Shown one piece after another: positions 10,939 to 18,930 of a DNA stretch of 64,000 nt. Source of the DNA: Calidifontibacter indicus (GTDB taxonomy: Bacteria; Actinomycetota; Actinomycetes; Actinomycetales; Dermatophilaceae); assembly GCF_003386865.1 (NCBI RefSeq), contig NZ_QTUA01000001.1, positions 2,976,001 to 3,040,000 on the forward strand, written 5' to 3'. The notes under the pieces were generated by a model that did not search any database, was not told the DNA's origin, and saw only the letters and a list, made by a program, of their open reading frames with translations. Position numbers and translations under genes: made by a program. Position 1 is the stretch's first letter. Every line of letters begins with the position of its first letter.

Positions 10939-12258
10939 TCAGACGTGCGCGGCGTGATCGGCGCCGAGCCGCGCCGGCAGGTGCTCGAAGCCACGCAGTA
11001 CCCGCGTCGTGCGCCGCCGGCGTCCTGGTTGCAGGCGCAGGTCGGGGAACCGGTCGTACAACGAGCGCAGGCCGATCTCGGCTTCCATCCGGGCGAGTGC
11101 GGCGCCCAGACAGAAGTGTCGGCCGGAGGAGAACGACAGGTGGTCCTTGGCGTTCGCCCGGGTGACGTCGAAGCGGTCGGGGTCGTCGAACACCTTCGGG
11201 TCACGGTTCGCGGCGGCGAGCACCGCTGTGATCAAAGCGTTTTCGCGCACCGGTTGGCCGGCGATCGTGCTCTGTCGGGTCGTGCTGCGACCGGTGAGCA
11301 GCACCGGTGGATCGATGCGCAGGGCCTCGTCGACGACATTCGGCCACAGACCCGGATCGGCCTGCGCGAGCGCGAGCTGGTCGGGGTGGTCGCTGAACAA
11401 CGCGATCGTGTTGCCGATGAGGTTGACCGTGGTCTCGAAGCCCGCCGCGAGCACGAGTCCGGCGGTCGATTTCAGCTCGACCTCGTTGAGGCCACCCTGC
11501 TCGTCGCGGGCCGCGACGAGCTTGCTCATCAGGTCGTCACCGGGCTCACGACGCAGCCGCTCGATGTGGTGGTCGAGCCAGGCGTCGAAGTCACGCAGCG
11601 ACTGCTCGACGTGCTGCGCGGCCCGCCACGACAGCCCGAAGTCGAGGCTGGGTGCCGCGCCGGTGCCGAGCTGGAGCACGTAGTCGTGTTCCTCGGCGGG
11701 CACCCCGAGAATCTCCGAGATGACGATCACCGGCAGCTTGGCGCAGTAGTCCTCGGCGAGATCGACCACACCGGGCCGAGCGGCGAGGTCGTCGAGCAGC
11801 CGGTCGGCGATGCCCTGGATCCGCGGGCGCAACGCATCGACGGCCTTTACGCTGAACACCCGGGTGACCAGCTTGCGATAACGAGTGTGGTCGGGCGGCT
11901 CGGTGGCCAACAACGACGGCGGACGCAGCGGGTGCAGGTAACCGAACTTCGCCCAGGTCAGTGCGCGGCCGACCGGACTGTCGGCCGTCAGCGGGAAGCC
12001 CGTGCGCACGTCGGGCGAGCCGAGCACTTCGCGCACGACCGCATGGTCGGCGGTCAGATAGCCCAGCCGACTCGGCACCAGCGGGCCCTTCTCCTGCGCC
12101 TCACGGAAGATCTCGACCAGGTCGGCCGTCTCGTGTTTCTCGGCCGCGAAGAAGAGCCTGGCCTGCAGGTCACCTCGCCGCCGGGCGACCCGCACCAATT
12201 GGCGCGGGAGTGCATGTTCCAACGACCACCGGGTGACTGCCTTCGGATCAGCCTGCAT
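10939..12258 (-). CDS. Cytochrome P450
   Basis: 439-residue soluble P450 monooxygenase. The I-helix motif AAGFETT, the K-helix EALRIDPP (ExxR variant EALR) and the heme-thiolate motif FSSGRHFCLG (Cys at about 383) are all present. Bacterial P450s of this type need a ferredoxin and reductase, and none is encoded next to it. The substrate is not predictable. It appears monocistronic. Confidence 0.95.
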   Translation of the reverse strand: MQADPKAVTRWSLEHALPRQLVRVARRRGDLQARLFFAAEKHETADLVEIFREAQEKGPLVPSRLGYLTADHAVVREVLGSPDVRTGFPLTADSPVGRALTWAKFGYLHPLRPPSLLATEPPDHTRYRKLVTRVFSVKAVDALRPRIQGIADRLLDDLAARPGVVDLAEDYCAKLPVIVISEILGVPAEEHDYVLQLGTGAAPSLDFGLSWRAAQHVEQSLRDFDAWLDHHIERLRREPGDDLMSKLVAARDEQGGLNEVELKSTAGLVLAAGFETTVNLIGNTIALFSDHPDQLALAQADPGLWPNVVDEALRIDPPVLLTGRSTTRQSTIAGQPVRENALITAVLAAANRDPKVFDDPDRFDVTRANAKDHLSFSSGRHFCLGAALARMEAEIGLRSLYDRFPDLRLQPGRRRRTTRVLRGFEHLPARLGADHAAHV

Positions 12259-12325
12259 AGCTCGATCGTAGGCGCGCTTCTACTTCTGTAGTGGCAAAAC
12301 GGTGACCCCGGTCACCCCCGCCGAG

Positions 12326-12829
12326 TCACCCGCGTCTGGTCATTCGCAGCTCATCGACGCCGAGCCGCTCGTCCCGCTTGCGCCCGCCGTCGACGGCGAA
12401 CCCGTTGCGCCGGTAGAACGACTGAGCCCGTTCGTTGCCCTCGACCACCCACAGGTAGGCGTCGTCTTCGCCCAACGCAGCATCGAGAAGGGCCTGCGCG
12501 ACGCCGGTGCCGTGATGATCGGCAAGCACGTTGATCGCCCACAGTTCGGTCGGCGTGGCCGGGTCGTCGTCACGGGCCGTGTCGACCGTGACGAAGCCGA
12601 CCACCTCACCCGACGCCCGATGCACCGCCACCCGAGTGCGCTGGGCCGGCGGCATCTGCTCGATGATCGTCGCCCACCGTTCGCCGCGGGCCCGCGGGTC
12701 GAGGCCGGCGAGATAGTCGGCGTCCATCAACCCTGCGTAGGCCTCCTGCCAGATGCGCACGTGGGCACGGCCGAGGCTCGGCGCATCGGCGACATCGGCC
12801 GGCCGGATCTCATAGTCCGACAGCGACAT
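12326..12829 (-). CDS. GNAT family N-acetyltransferase
   Basis: 167 residues with a GNAT fold. The acetyl-CoA pyrophosphate loop is VLADHHGTGVAQALLDAAL, a variant of Q/RxxGxG/A, followed by YLWVVEGNERAQSFYRRNGF, the typical last strand and helix. Substrate unknown. It starts immediately after the stop of the thiamine-binding-protein gene, so the two are probably co-transcribed. Confidence 0.9.
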   Translation of the reverse strand: MSLSDYEIRPADVADAPSLGRAHVRIWQEAYAGLMDADYLAGLDPRARGERWATIIEQMPPAQRTRVAVHRASGEVVGFVTVDTARDDDPATPTELWAINVLADHHGTGVAQALLDAALGEDDAYLWVVEGNERAQSFYRRNGFAVDGGRKRDERLGVDELRMTRRG

Positions 12830-13135
12830 TCAGCTCTCCTTGAGGTGCTCCCGCACCCGCGCGACCTTGGCCGTGATCTGGCCGTCGTAGCCCGGGCGAA
12901 TGTCGGCCTTCATCACCAGCGACACGCGCGGGCTGAACCGTGCGACCGCCTCGGTGGCGTGCTTGATCACCGCCATGCACTCGTCCCACTCACCCTCGAC
13001 GGTGGTGAACATCGAGCCGAGTTCGTGCGGCAATCCGGAGTCCTGCACCACCTTCAGTGCCGCGGCGACGGCCTCGCTGACCGACCCGTTCGGGTCGTCG
13101 GTGGTGGACGGTGCGACGGAGAAGGCGAAGAGCAT
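12830..13135 (-). CDS. MTH1187-family thiamine-binding protein
   Basis: 101 residues, the usual size of the MTH1187/YkoF-like family of small ferredoxin-fold thiamine-binding proteins. Typical features are an N-terminal FAFSVAP strand and the SGLPHELGSMFTTVEGEWDE segment. I chose ATG 13135; a GTG at 13144 would add three residues. Family knowledge points to thiamine or hydroxymethylpyrimidine handling, not shown directly here. Confidence 0.85.
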   Translation of the reverse strand: MLFAFSVAPSTTDDPNGSVSEAVAAALKVVQDSGLPHELGSMFTTVEGEWDECMAVIKHATEAVARFSPRVSLVMKADIRPGYDGQITAKVARVREHLKES

Positions 13136-13165
13136 GCCTCTCACTGTAGGTGGGACACATCGACG

Positions 13166-13696
13166 TCAGGCGGCCGCAACCTCCCGCACTGCGCCGGCGA
13201 GCGCCACCAGCGTGGCCCGCAACCCCTCGCCCACTGCCGGATCGTCGAGGTCGAGTTGCTTGAGCGCGAACAGAGCGGACGGTTCGACCGGGACGCCGCC
13301 GGCGATGGTCGCCACCAGGTGCGCGTGCTGGGCGACGGTGTCGGTGCGGTGTGCCGCCGAAACGACAGCAATCGGCTTGTCCTGCAACGATGATCGCCCG
13401 TAGGGCCGCGAGGACCAGTCGAGCGCGTTCTTGAGCACGGCGCTCAACGTGCCGTTGTTCGCCGGCGCGAACAACAACACCGCGTCCGCGCCGCGGATGC
13501 GCGACCGCAACGCCGTGACCTCGGGCGCGAGCGCCGGCTCGACGTCGACGTCTTCGTTGTAGAGCGGCACGCGGTCGAGACTCTCGACGAGATCGACGGT
13601 GATGTCGGGCGACGCCAGATCGGCGGCGAGCAGCGCCAGCCTGCGGTGCACCGACTCCCGGCGCGGGCTGCCGACAACGAGCGCGATCGTGGTCAT
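13166..13696 (-). CDS. NADPH-dependent FMN reductase (SsuE-like)
   Basis: 176-residue flavodoxin-fold FMN reductase. The FMN phosphate loop is VVGSPRRES at the N terminus, and FAPANNGTLSAVLKNALDW is the classic isoalloxazine-binding region. Such proteins supply FMNH2 to two-component flavin monooxygenases. The ATG overlaps the stop of the flavin reductase gene upstream (ATGA), so it is the last gene of the monooxygenase operon, and it probably feeds the three luciferase-like enzymes encoded upstream. Confidence 0.9.
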   Translation of the reverse strand: MTTIALVVGSPRRESVHRRLALLAADLASPDITVDLVESLDRVPLYNEDVDVEPALAPEVTALRSRIRGADAVLLFAPANNGTLSAVLKNALDWSSRPYGRSSLQDKPIAVVSAAHRTDTVAQHAHLVATIAGGVPVEPSALFALKQLDLDDPAVGEGLRATLVALAGAVREVAAA

Positions 13697-14199
13697 TCGC
13701 CCTCCGCCAACCGCCGGAAGGCACTGCCGTGGAACACCAGGGGTGCCACCTCGTCGGCGCGGTCGAGGTCGTGCACGTCGAGCAGCACGACGTCGTGATC
13801 ACCGGCGCGCACCACCTGACGGATGCTCGTCTCGATCCACGCACCGGCGTCGTCGAGCAGCACCGCTCCCCCGAAGGTCTCGCGCCAGCGCAGATCGGCG
13901 AAACGGTCGGTGTCGCGGGCCGACAGGGCGCGACAGGCGTCGACCTGATCGGCAGCCAGCACACTCACACCCAGTCGCCGCGTGCGACGCAGCACCGGCC
14001 ACGTCGACGAACTGTGCGCGATGCAGACCGAGACGATCGGCGGCGCGAGCGAGACCGAAGTGAACGAACTCGCCGCCATACCAACGGGTTTGCCGTCGAC
14101 GATCGCGGCGAGCGCGGTGACGCCCGTCGGATAGGCGCCGAACACGCGCCGCAGGTGATCGGTGTCGGGCGCCGCGTGGTGCTGCACAGGAAGGCTCAT
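13693..14199 (-). CDS. Flavin reductase family protein
   Basis: 168 residues of the split-barrel flavin reductase type (HpaC/SnaC-like). Features include RRVFGAYPTGVTALAA at the N terminus, GMAASSFTSVSLAPPIVSVC for FMN binding, and GDHDVVLLDV near the end. It reduces FMN with NAD(P)H for the partner monooxygenases. ATG 14199 is chosen because it overlaps the previous stop (ATGA). Two different flavin reductases in one operon is a redundancy worth noting. Confidence 0.92.
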   Translation of the reverse strand: MSLPVQHHAAPDTDHLRRVFGAYPTGVTALAAIVDGKPVGMAASSFTSVSLAPPIVSVCIAHSSSTWPVLRRTRRLGVSVLAADQVDACRALSARDTDRFADLRWRETFGGAVLLDDAGAWIETSIRQVVRAGDHDVVLLDVHDLDRADEVAPLVFHGSAFRRLAEGE

Positions 14200-15305
14200 C
14201 GTTGGCTCCATTCCTTGGCCAAGAGTTGGAACGACCGCACCCGGTCGCCGTGGTCGTGGGTGATCGTGGTGACGAGCAGTTCGTCGGCTGACGTGGCTTC
14301 CTGGAGCGCCGCCAACCGGTCGGCGACCTGCGCGGCGGTGCCGACGAATCGGGTGTCGAGGCGGTCGGCGACCAACGCGTCGTCGGCCGCGCCCCAGGGT
14401 GTGCTGGCCGCTTCGTCCGACGTCGGATAGGCGATCGCGCCCGCACCGGTGCGGATGCTGCGCACCCACTGCCCGTATCCGGCGGCCAGTCGGCGTGCGG
14501 TCTCGGAGTCGTCTGCGACGACCACGTCGGCCGAGACGATCACGTGCGGACGGCTGAGCCGGGCGCTCGGCCGGAACGCGGCACGGTAGGCGGCGACCGC
14601 TTCGAGCACCGCGGACGGCGCGACGTGGTAGTTGGATCCGAACCGGACACCGAGTTCGCCTGCCAGACGGGCACTTTCGCCGGCGCTGCTGCCGTGGATC
14701 CAGAACTCCAGGTCGGCGCCCTCCCCCGCACCGGCGTGCACCGACTCGCCGTTCGGGTGCCGGTAGGTGCCGGCGTGGAGCGCGAGCAGCACACCGATCT
14801 GTTCCCGGTATCCCTGGGGACGTGCGTCGGGCTGGGTCAGCAGCTCACGTTGCGCCGCGAACCGCGGCGACCCGGCGAGAGCAGCGAAGGAGAACGGCGG
14901 CGGAAGCACCAAGCCGTTCGCCAAGACCTCGTTGGCGGTCCGGGCCGGCGGCGCATCGGCGGGCGGTGCCCCACCGGAGCGGCCGAGCCCGAGATCGATC
15001 CGTCCGGGGAAGGCGGCGTCGAGCAGGCCGAACTCCTCCAAGGTCGACAGCGCTGTGCGGTGACCCATCTGCACCGCCGCCGCGCCGAGCCTGATCGACG
15101 TCGTCGCCGCGGCGGCCAACGCGATGGTCACCGCGGGCGACACACCGGCAACGCCGGGGTTCAGGTGGTGCTCGGCGAACCAGTAACGGGCGTAACCGAA
15201 TTCCTCTGCTCGTCGGGCGAGATCGACGCTGTGGCGCACTGCCTGGGCGGCCGTCGCCCCCGACGAGATCGGCACCAGATCGAGCACCGAGAGCGGGACG
15301 CTCAT
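14196..15305 (-). CDS. LLM class flavin-dependent oxidoreductase (luciferase-like)
   Basis: 369-residue bacterial-luciferase-like protein. LSVLDLVPISSG at the N terminus, YWFAEHHLNPGVAG and FPGRIDLGLGRSGG are typical of the MsnO8/alkanal-monooxygenase-like group. It binds reduced FMN from the reductases encoded downstream. The exact substrate is unknown; in this operon a sulfur compound is likely. ATG 15305 overlaps the stop of the NtaA-type gene upstream. Confidence 0.9.
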   Translation of the reverse strand: MSVPLSVLDLVPISSGATAAQAVRHSVDLARRAEEFGYARYWFAEHHLNPGVAGVSPAVTIALAAAATTSIRLGAAAVQMGHRTALSTLEEFGLLDAAFPGRIDLGLGRSGGAPPADAPPARTANEVLANGLVLPPPFSFAALAGSPRFAAQRELLTQPDARPQGYREQIGVLLALHAGTYRHPNGESVHAGAGEGADLEFWIHGSSAGESARLAGELGVRFGSNYHVAPSAVLEAVAAYRAAFRPSARLSRPHVIVSADVVVADDSETARRLAAGYGQWVRSIRTGAGAIAYPTSDEAASTPWGAADDALVADRLDTRFVGTAAQVADRLAALQEATSADELLVTTITHDHGDRVRSFQLLAKEWSQR

Positions 15306-16675
15306 GACGCCTCCTCCCGCGCCTCGGCCGCTGCTGCCTGCGGCGGCAGGCCGAGGTTTTCGCGCAGCGTGCCGCCGGAGTATTCGGTGCGCAGCACCCC
15401 GATCTCCTGCAGCAGCGGCACCACCTTGTCGACGAACGGGTCGAGACCGCCCGGCGTCAGGTGCGGCACCAGGATGAAACCGTCGCAGGCGTCGTTCTGC
15501 ACGAAGTAGTTGAGCTGCGATGCGACGGTCAGGGGCGAACCGATGAAGCTCTGTCGTCCGGTGGTCTCGATGACGAGTTCCCTGATCGACAGGTTGTCGG
15601 CCTCGGCCCGCTCGCGCCAGCGGCGCGCGACCTGCAGCGCGTCGTCCCGGCGCACGCTGGCCCGCCCCTGCGTGAGCAGTTCGGTTCCGACGACCGGGTC
15701 GACGTCGGGCAACGGGCCGTCGGGGTCGTACGCGGACAGGTCGCGGTTCCATACCTGCTCCAGGAAGTTGATCGCGGTGCGACCGCTGACCTGCTGCCGC
15801 CGGATCACGCGTGCCTGTTCCTGCGCTTCCTCGTCGGTGTCACCGACGACGAAGGTGACACCGGGCAGGATCAGCAATTCCTCCGGGGTCCGGCCGAATT
15901 GGCCCAGGCGCCGCTTCACGTCGCGGTAGAACTCCTGCCCCGCCTCGAGCGTCGAGTGCCTCGTGAAGATGGCGTCGGCGTTGGCGGCCGCGAAGTCACG
16001 GCCCTCCGGCGAGTCCCCTGCTTGCAGAATCACCGGTCGCCCCTGCGGCGACCGCGGCACGTTGAAGCGCCCGCGGATGTCGAAGAACCTGTCGTGGTAG
16101 GCATACGCCCCCGCATGCGGGTCGGCGACGAACCTTCCCTCCTGCGCGTCGGCGATGAGGTCACCGTCGAGCCAGGAGTCCCACAACCGCCGCGCGGCGC
16201 CCACGGTCGCCGCCGCGCGGGTGTAGCGATCGGACGGATCGAGGTATCCCCCGCGCCGGAAGTTCTCCCCGGTGAACGCATCCGACGACGTGACGACATT
16301 CCATGCCGCCCTGCCGGCCGACAGGTGGTCGAGGGTGGCGAACTTGCGGGCGAGGTCGTAGGGCTCGTTGAAGGTGGAGTTGATCGTGCCGGCGAGTCCG
16401 ATGTGTTCGGTCACCCCGGCGAGCGCCGCCAGCACCGTGAAGGTGTCGGGCCGGCCGACGACGTCGAGGTCGTGAATCCTGCCCTGGTGCTCGCGCAGAC
16501 GCAGCCCCTCGGCGAGAAACAGGAAGTCGAACCTGCCGCGTTCGGCGGTCTGTGCGAACCTCCGGAACGACTCGAACGAGATCTGACTACCCGCCTCCGG
16601 ATCGCTCCACACGGTGGTGTTGTTGACACCCGGGAAGTGCGCACCGAGCCGGATCTGCTTGCGTTGCTTGGTCAT
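15302..16675 (-). CDS. NtaA/SnaA/DszA-family FMN-dependent monooxygenase
   Basis: 457 residues, the usual length of the NtaA/SnaA/DszA/SfnG group. Family segments include RFDFLFLAEGLRLREHQG, NSTFNEPYDLARKFATLDHLS and GRAAWNVVTSS. DszA and related enzymes open sulfones; others oxidise nitrilotriacetate or organosulfur compounds. With a SAM riboswitch in front of the operon, an organosulfur substrate is the best inference. Start ATG 16675 has an AAAGGA site and follows the upstream gene by 11 bases. Confidence 0.92.
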   Translation of the reverse strand: MTKQRKQIRLGAHFPGVNNTTVWSDPEAGSQISFESFRRFAQTAERGRFDFLFLAEGLRLREHQGRIHDLDVVGRPDTFTVLAALAGVTEHIGLAGTINSTFNEPYDLARKFATLDHLSAGRAAWNVVTSSDAFTGENFRRGGYLDPSDRYTRAAATVGAARRLWDSWLDGDLIADAQEGRFVADPHAGAYAYHDRFFDIRGRFNVPRSPQGRPVILQAGDSPEGRDFAAANADAIFTRHSTLEAGQEFYRDVKRRLGQFGRTPEELLILPGVTFVVGDTDEEAQEQARVIRRQQVSGRTAINFLEQVWNRDLSAYDPDGPLPDVDPVVGTELLTQGRASVRRDDALQVARRWRERAEADNLSIRELVIETTGRQSFIGSPLTVASQLNYFVQNDACDGFILVPHLTPGGLDPFVDKVVPLLQEIGVLRTEYSGGTLRENLGLPPQAAAAEAREEAS

Positions 16676-16686
16676 TGCCTGTCCTT

Positions 16687-17862
16687 TCAGGCCGCGGCGT
16701 AGCGGCTGGTCGGCCGGTCGAGTCCGAGGTGGCCGCGCAGGGTGGTCGATCGGTAGTCACGACGAAAGGCGCCGGCGTCCTGCAGTGCGGGCACGAGCGT
16801 GCGGGTGACCTGCTGCAGGTCGTGTCCGTGCACCGCCGGGCGCAGCCGGAAGCCATCGACACCGTGCTCGGTCCAGTCGAGGATCAACTCCGCGAGGTTG
16901 TCCGCAGTGCCGACGAAAACAGTTGCGTCACTGGTGAATTCGCGTCCCGCGAGTCGGTTGAGACGGCCGAGGCGATCCTCGGCGGCCGAGGTCGACGCAT
17001 CGAGCACCACGACCAGGTCGGCGAGCACGCGCACCTCGCGTTCGGCGCGCCCGGCCGCCGTTGCCTCCCCGCGCACCACCCCGGCGATGCGCCGGGCGTC
17101 GGCCGCGTCCGACGGTGTCACCAGAGCGACGTCGGCGCTGCGTGCGGCCAGCCGGTAGCCGTCGTCCTGGTGCGCGAGCACCACCACGGGCGGTTGACCC
17201 TGCGGTGGCCGCGGAGTGATCGAGGGGCCGCGCACGGAGTACTCCGGACCTTCGAAATCGATGTAGTGCAGTCGATCCCGATCGATGAAGCGCCCGGTCT
17301 CCACATCCCGGATCTCGGCGTCGTCCTCCCAGCTGTCCCAGAGCCGGCGCGAGACCTCGATGTGGTCGGCGACCTCACCGAACAGGCTGCGCACCTGTTC
17401 GCCCGTGGGTCGCTCGGCGGACGGTGCCGGACGCCGGCCGACGTTCTCGTACTCCCGCGGGTCCCAGCTGCCGCGCAGTCGCACGCCGGCCCGGCCGTTG
17501 CTCACGAAGTCGAGCGTGGCGATCGAGGTCGAGACGTGGAACGGTTCGGTGTGCTGAGCGAGCACCGTCGGCACCAGGCCGATGCGCTCGGTGCGGGTGG
17601 CAACCCGGGACGCGACCAGCGCAGCATCGAGGGCGCCGACGACGACATCGTCGCGGTCGCCGTCCGCCGGGTCGGTGGGTGCGAAGCGATCCTCGAAGGT
17701 CACCAGATCGAGCATCCCGCGCTCGGCCTCCTGGGCGAGGTCGGTCCAGTAACCAGGGTCGAAGAGCCCACCGGCGAGTGTGGGTGTGGAGCGCCAGGCG
17801 CCCGGGTGCCATCCGGCGCCATCGAGCGCCACGGCGAGATGAATTGACTGTTCGGCCGACAT
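16687..17862 (-). CDS. LLM class flavin-dependent monooxygenase, first gene of the riboswitch-controlled operon
   Basis: 391-residue luciferase-like monooxygenase. AVALDGAGWHPGAWR, MLDLVTFEDRF and the LDFVSNGRAGVRLRGS segment place it near the NtaA/SsuD superfamily. ATG 17862 is preferred because an AAAAGG site lies 8 bases upstream; a GTG at 17871 and an ATG at 17868 are in the same frame. It is the first coding region after the minus-strand riboswitch. Confidence 0.9.
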   Translation of the reverse strand: MSAEQSIHLAVALDGAGWHPGAWRSTPTLAGGLFDPGYWTDLAQEAERGMLDLVTFEDRFAPTDPADGDRDDVVVGALDAALVASRVATRTERIGLVPTVLAQHTEPFHVSTSIATLDFVSNGRAGVRLRGSWDPREYENVGRRPAPSAERPTGEQVRSLFGEVADHIEVSRRLWDSWEDDAEIRDVETGRFIDRDRLHYIDFEGPEYSVRGPSITPRPPQGQPPVVVLAHQDDGYRLAARSADVALVTPSDAADARRIAGVVRGEATAAGRAEREVRVLADLVVVLDASTSAAEDRLGRLNRLAGREFTSDATVFVGTADNLAELILDWTEHGVDGFRLRPAVHGHDLQQVTRTLVPALQDAGAFRRDYRSTTLRGHLGLDRPTSRYAAA

Positions 17863-17934
17863 CGGCATCACCTTTTCGTCAGATGCGAGGTCGCGAAAGA
17901 GATGCCTTCAGGGCGTAAAGCCTTGCCGGCAAAG

Positions 17935-18049
17935 GGTATTCGCGCTTGCGACGCCGGGTGGCGTCGCCGGGTCATCACCTGGAGCACCCCGCCGCGAGGG
18001 AGGGTTGCCGGACAGCCAGCCAGGGCTTGACGCTGTCACTCGTGACCGA
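17935..18049 (-). promoter_or_regulatory. SAM riboswitch (SAM-IV-like) before the monooxygenase operon
   Basis: Read on the minus strand, 18047 to 17970 is a SAM aptamer core. GGTCA and TGACC close P1, with conserved segments GGCAACCCTCC and CGCGGCGGGGTGCTCC between. A perfect 8-bp hairpin follows outside P1 (17948-17967), which fits SAM-IV, where the extra helix lies 3' of P1, better than SAM-I. The aptamer begins about 8 bases after a TAGCTT -10 element, so it is the 5' end of the mRNA. High SAM should lower expression of the downstream genes. About 75 bases separate it from the first gene. Confidence 0.85.
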
Positions 18050-18054
18050 TGCCG

Positions 18055-18084
18055 AAGCTAGACGACGAACCGCCGTCTTGTCTA
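18055..18084 (-). promoter_or_regulatory. Promoter of the minus-strand sulfur operon
   Basis: On the minus strand TAGACA (18084-18079) is followed after 18 bases by TAGCTT (18060-18055), a good vegetative -35/-10 pair. The expected start of transcription is at the first bases of the aptamer. A shared element lies just upstream (18086-18108). Confidence 0.6.
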
Positions 18085-18085
18085 A

Positions 18086-18108
18086 TGCCTATCTCAAAAG
18101 TAGGGATT
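18086..18108 (-). promoter_or_regulatory. Shared upstream element, minus-unit copy
   Basis: On the minus strand it reads AATCCC, then a variable A/T-rich middle, then AGATAGGCA, one base before the -35. The plus-strand unit has a matching copy (18669-18691) in the same orientation relative to its own promoter. A position just upstream of -35 suggests an activator or an Rrf2 operator; the protein that binds is not known. Confidence 0.5.
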
Positions 18109-18119
18109 GAAGTGGTGGG

Positions 18120-18575
18120 TCAGCGAGGCAACCAGGCGTCATCGGCGTCGCCGAGACGCCGCACCGACGCAGGGAACTTCCCGCCGAGCAACTGCTGCAG
18201 AGTGACCACGTCGAGCACTGCGCGCATGCTCGACCGCAGCGCCACCCAGAGCGCCGGAACATGCTCGGCGACGCCCTCGTAACTCAGTTCGTGCGGCCGC
18301 ACCCCGTGGATCTCGGCGAGGGGGCCGTCGACACTGCGGATGATGTCGCCGATCGTGATCTCCTTCGGCGATCGTGCGAGCCCGTAACCGCCGGCACACC
18401 CACGCTGGGTCACCACGATGCCGCTGCGTCGCAGTTGACTCAGGATGGCCTCGACGAACTTTCGGGGCAGATCCTGCTCGCTGACGATGCGGTCGATCGT
18501 CAACCGCTCCGGGTAGGCGATCGCCAGCTCGAGCGCCGCCCGCACCGCATAGTCGCTGCGCGCCGTGATCTGCAC
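18120..18575 (-). CDS. Rrf2 family transcriptional regulator (CymR-like)
   Basis: 151 residues with the N-terminal winged helix of Rrf2 proteins (ITARSDYAVRAALELA, LPRKFVEAILSQLRRSGIV, GGYGLARSP). Only one cysteine, Cys60, is present, so the three-Cys iron-sulfur site of IscR/NsrR is missing; this fits CymR-type regulators of cysteine metabolism. GTG 18575 is chosen because an AGGAGG site lies upstream of it. It sits between two SAM-riboswitch operons and is the natural candidate to control them. Confidence 0.9.
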   Translation of the reverse strand: MQITARSDYAVRAALELAIAYPERLTIDRIVSEQDLPRKFVEAILSQLRRSGIVVTQRGCAGGYGLARSPKEITIGDIIRSVDGPLAEIHGVRPHELSYEGVAEHVPALWVALRSSMRAVLDVVTLQQLLGGKFPASVRRLGDADDAWLPR

Positions 18576-18668
18576 GGATGTCCTCCTGTTGTCCCGCCAC
18601 TCGCCCGGTGTCGCCCCCACTGCATGGTTGCCCGAGGTGCCCACGATAAACGGTGCCGACGCGAAATA

Positions 18669-18691
18669 AATCCCACCATTTAGATAGAGCA
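18669..18691 (+). promoter_or_regulatory. Shared upstream element, plus-unit copy
   Basis: AATCCC, a variable middle, then AGATAGAGCA, ten bases before the -35 of the plus-strand promoter. It matches the element at 18086-18108 on the other strand with one gap. The two copies differ in distance from -35 by about one helical turn. Confidence 0.5.
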
Positions 18692-18701
18692 TGCTGTTAA
18701 C

Positions 18702-18731
18702 TTGTGGAATCCAGAACATCTGGTTATGTTC
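18702..18731 (+). promoter_or_regulatory. Promoter of the plus-strand sulfur operon with overlapping palindrome
   Basis: TTGTGG (18702-18707) and TATGTT (18725-18730) are separated by exactly 17 bases. The start of transcription would lie at the aptamer. A palindrome GAACAT-N6-ATGTTC (18714-18731) covers the -10, which is the position of a repressor operator. Confidence 0.6.
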
Positions 18732-18738
18732 CAGCTCT

Positions 18739-18868
18739 CAGGTGATGAGCGGCAGTGACAAGCCCTGGCTTGCTGCCCAGCAACCCTCCTCCCGCGGTGG
18801 GGTGCTCCAGGTGACCACCCGATGGGTCGCGAAACCGCGCGATCCATAAGCGCGACGGCTCGACAGAC
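18739..18868 (+). promoter_or_regulatory. SAM riboswitch (SAM-IV-like) before the ABC transporter operon
   Basis: Aptamer core 18741-18819 has the same conserved segments as the minus-strand copy (AAGCCCTGGCT, CAGCAACCCTCC, CGCGGTGGGGTGCTCCAG). A 10-bp hairpin with one G-U pair (18822-18831 with 18838-18847) follows P1, as in SAM-IV. Core sequence between the two copies is about 80 percent alike by eye. It should shut down the transporter operon when SAM is plentiful. About 60 bases of expression platform lead to the first gene. Confidence 0.87.
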
Positions 18869-18930
18869 CCCACCCGGCAGGCGCCGGCCGTGGGCTGACG
18901 ACGCCCGCCCGATCAACGTGAGGAATACCC

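Noticed and set aside
9919-11204. Longer form of the CnoX-like gene from 11204
   Set aside because: The additional 109 codons lie over the P450 gene and show no thioredoxin similarity.
18576-18719. Extended N terminus of the Rrf2 regulator
   Set aside because: A GTG with AGGAGG exists at 18575 and the helix-turn-helix begins right there.
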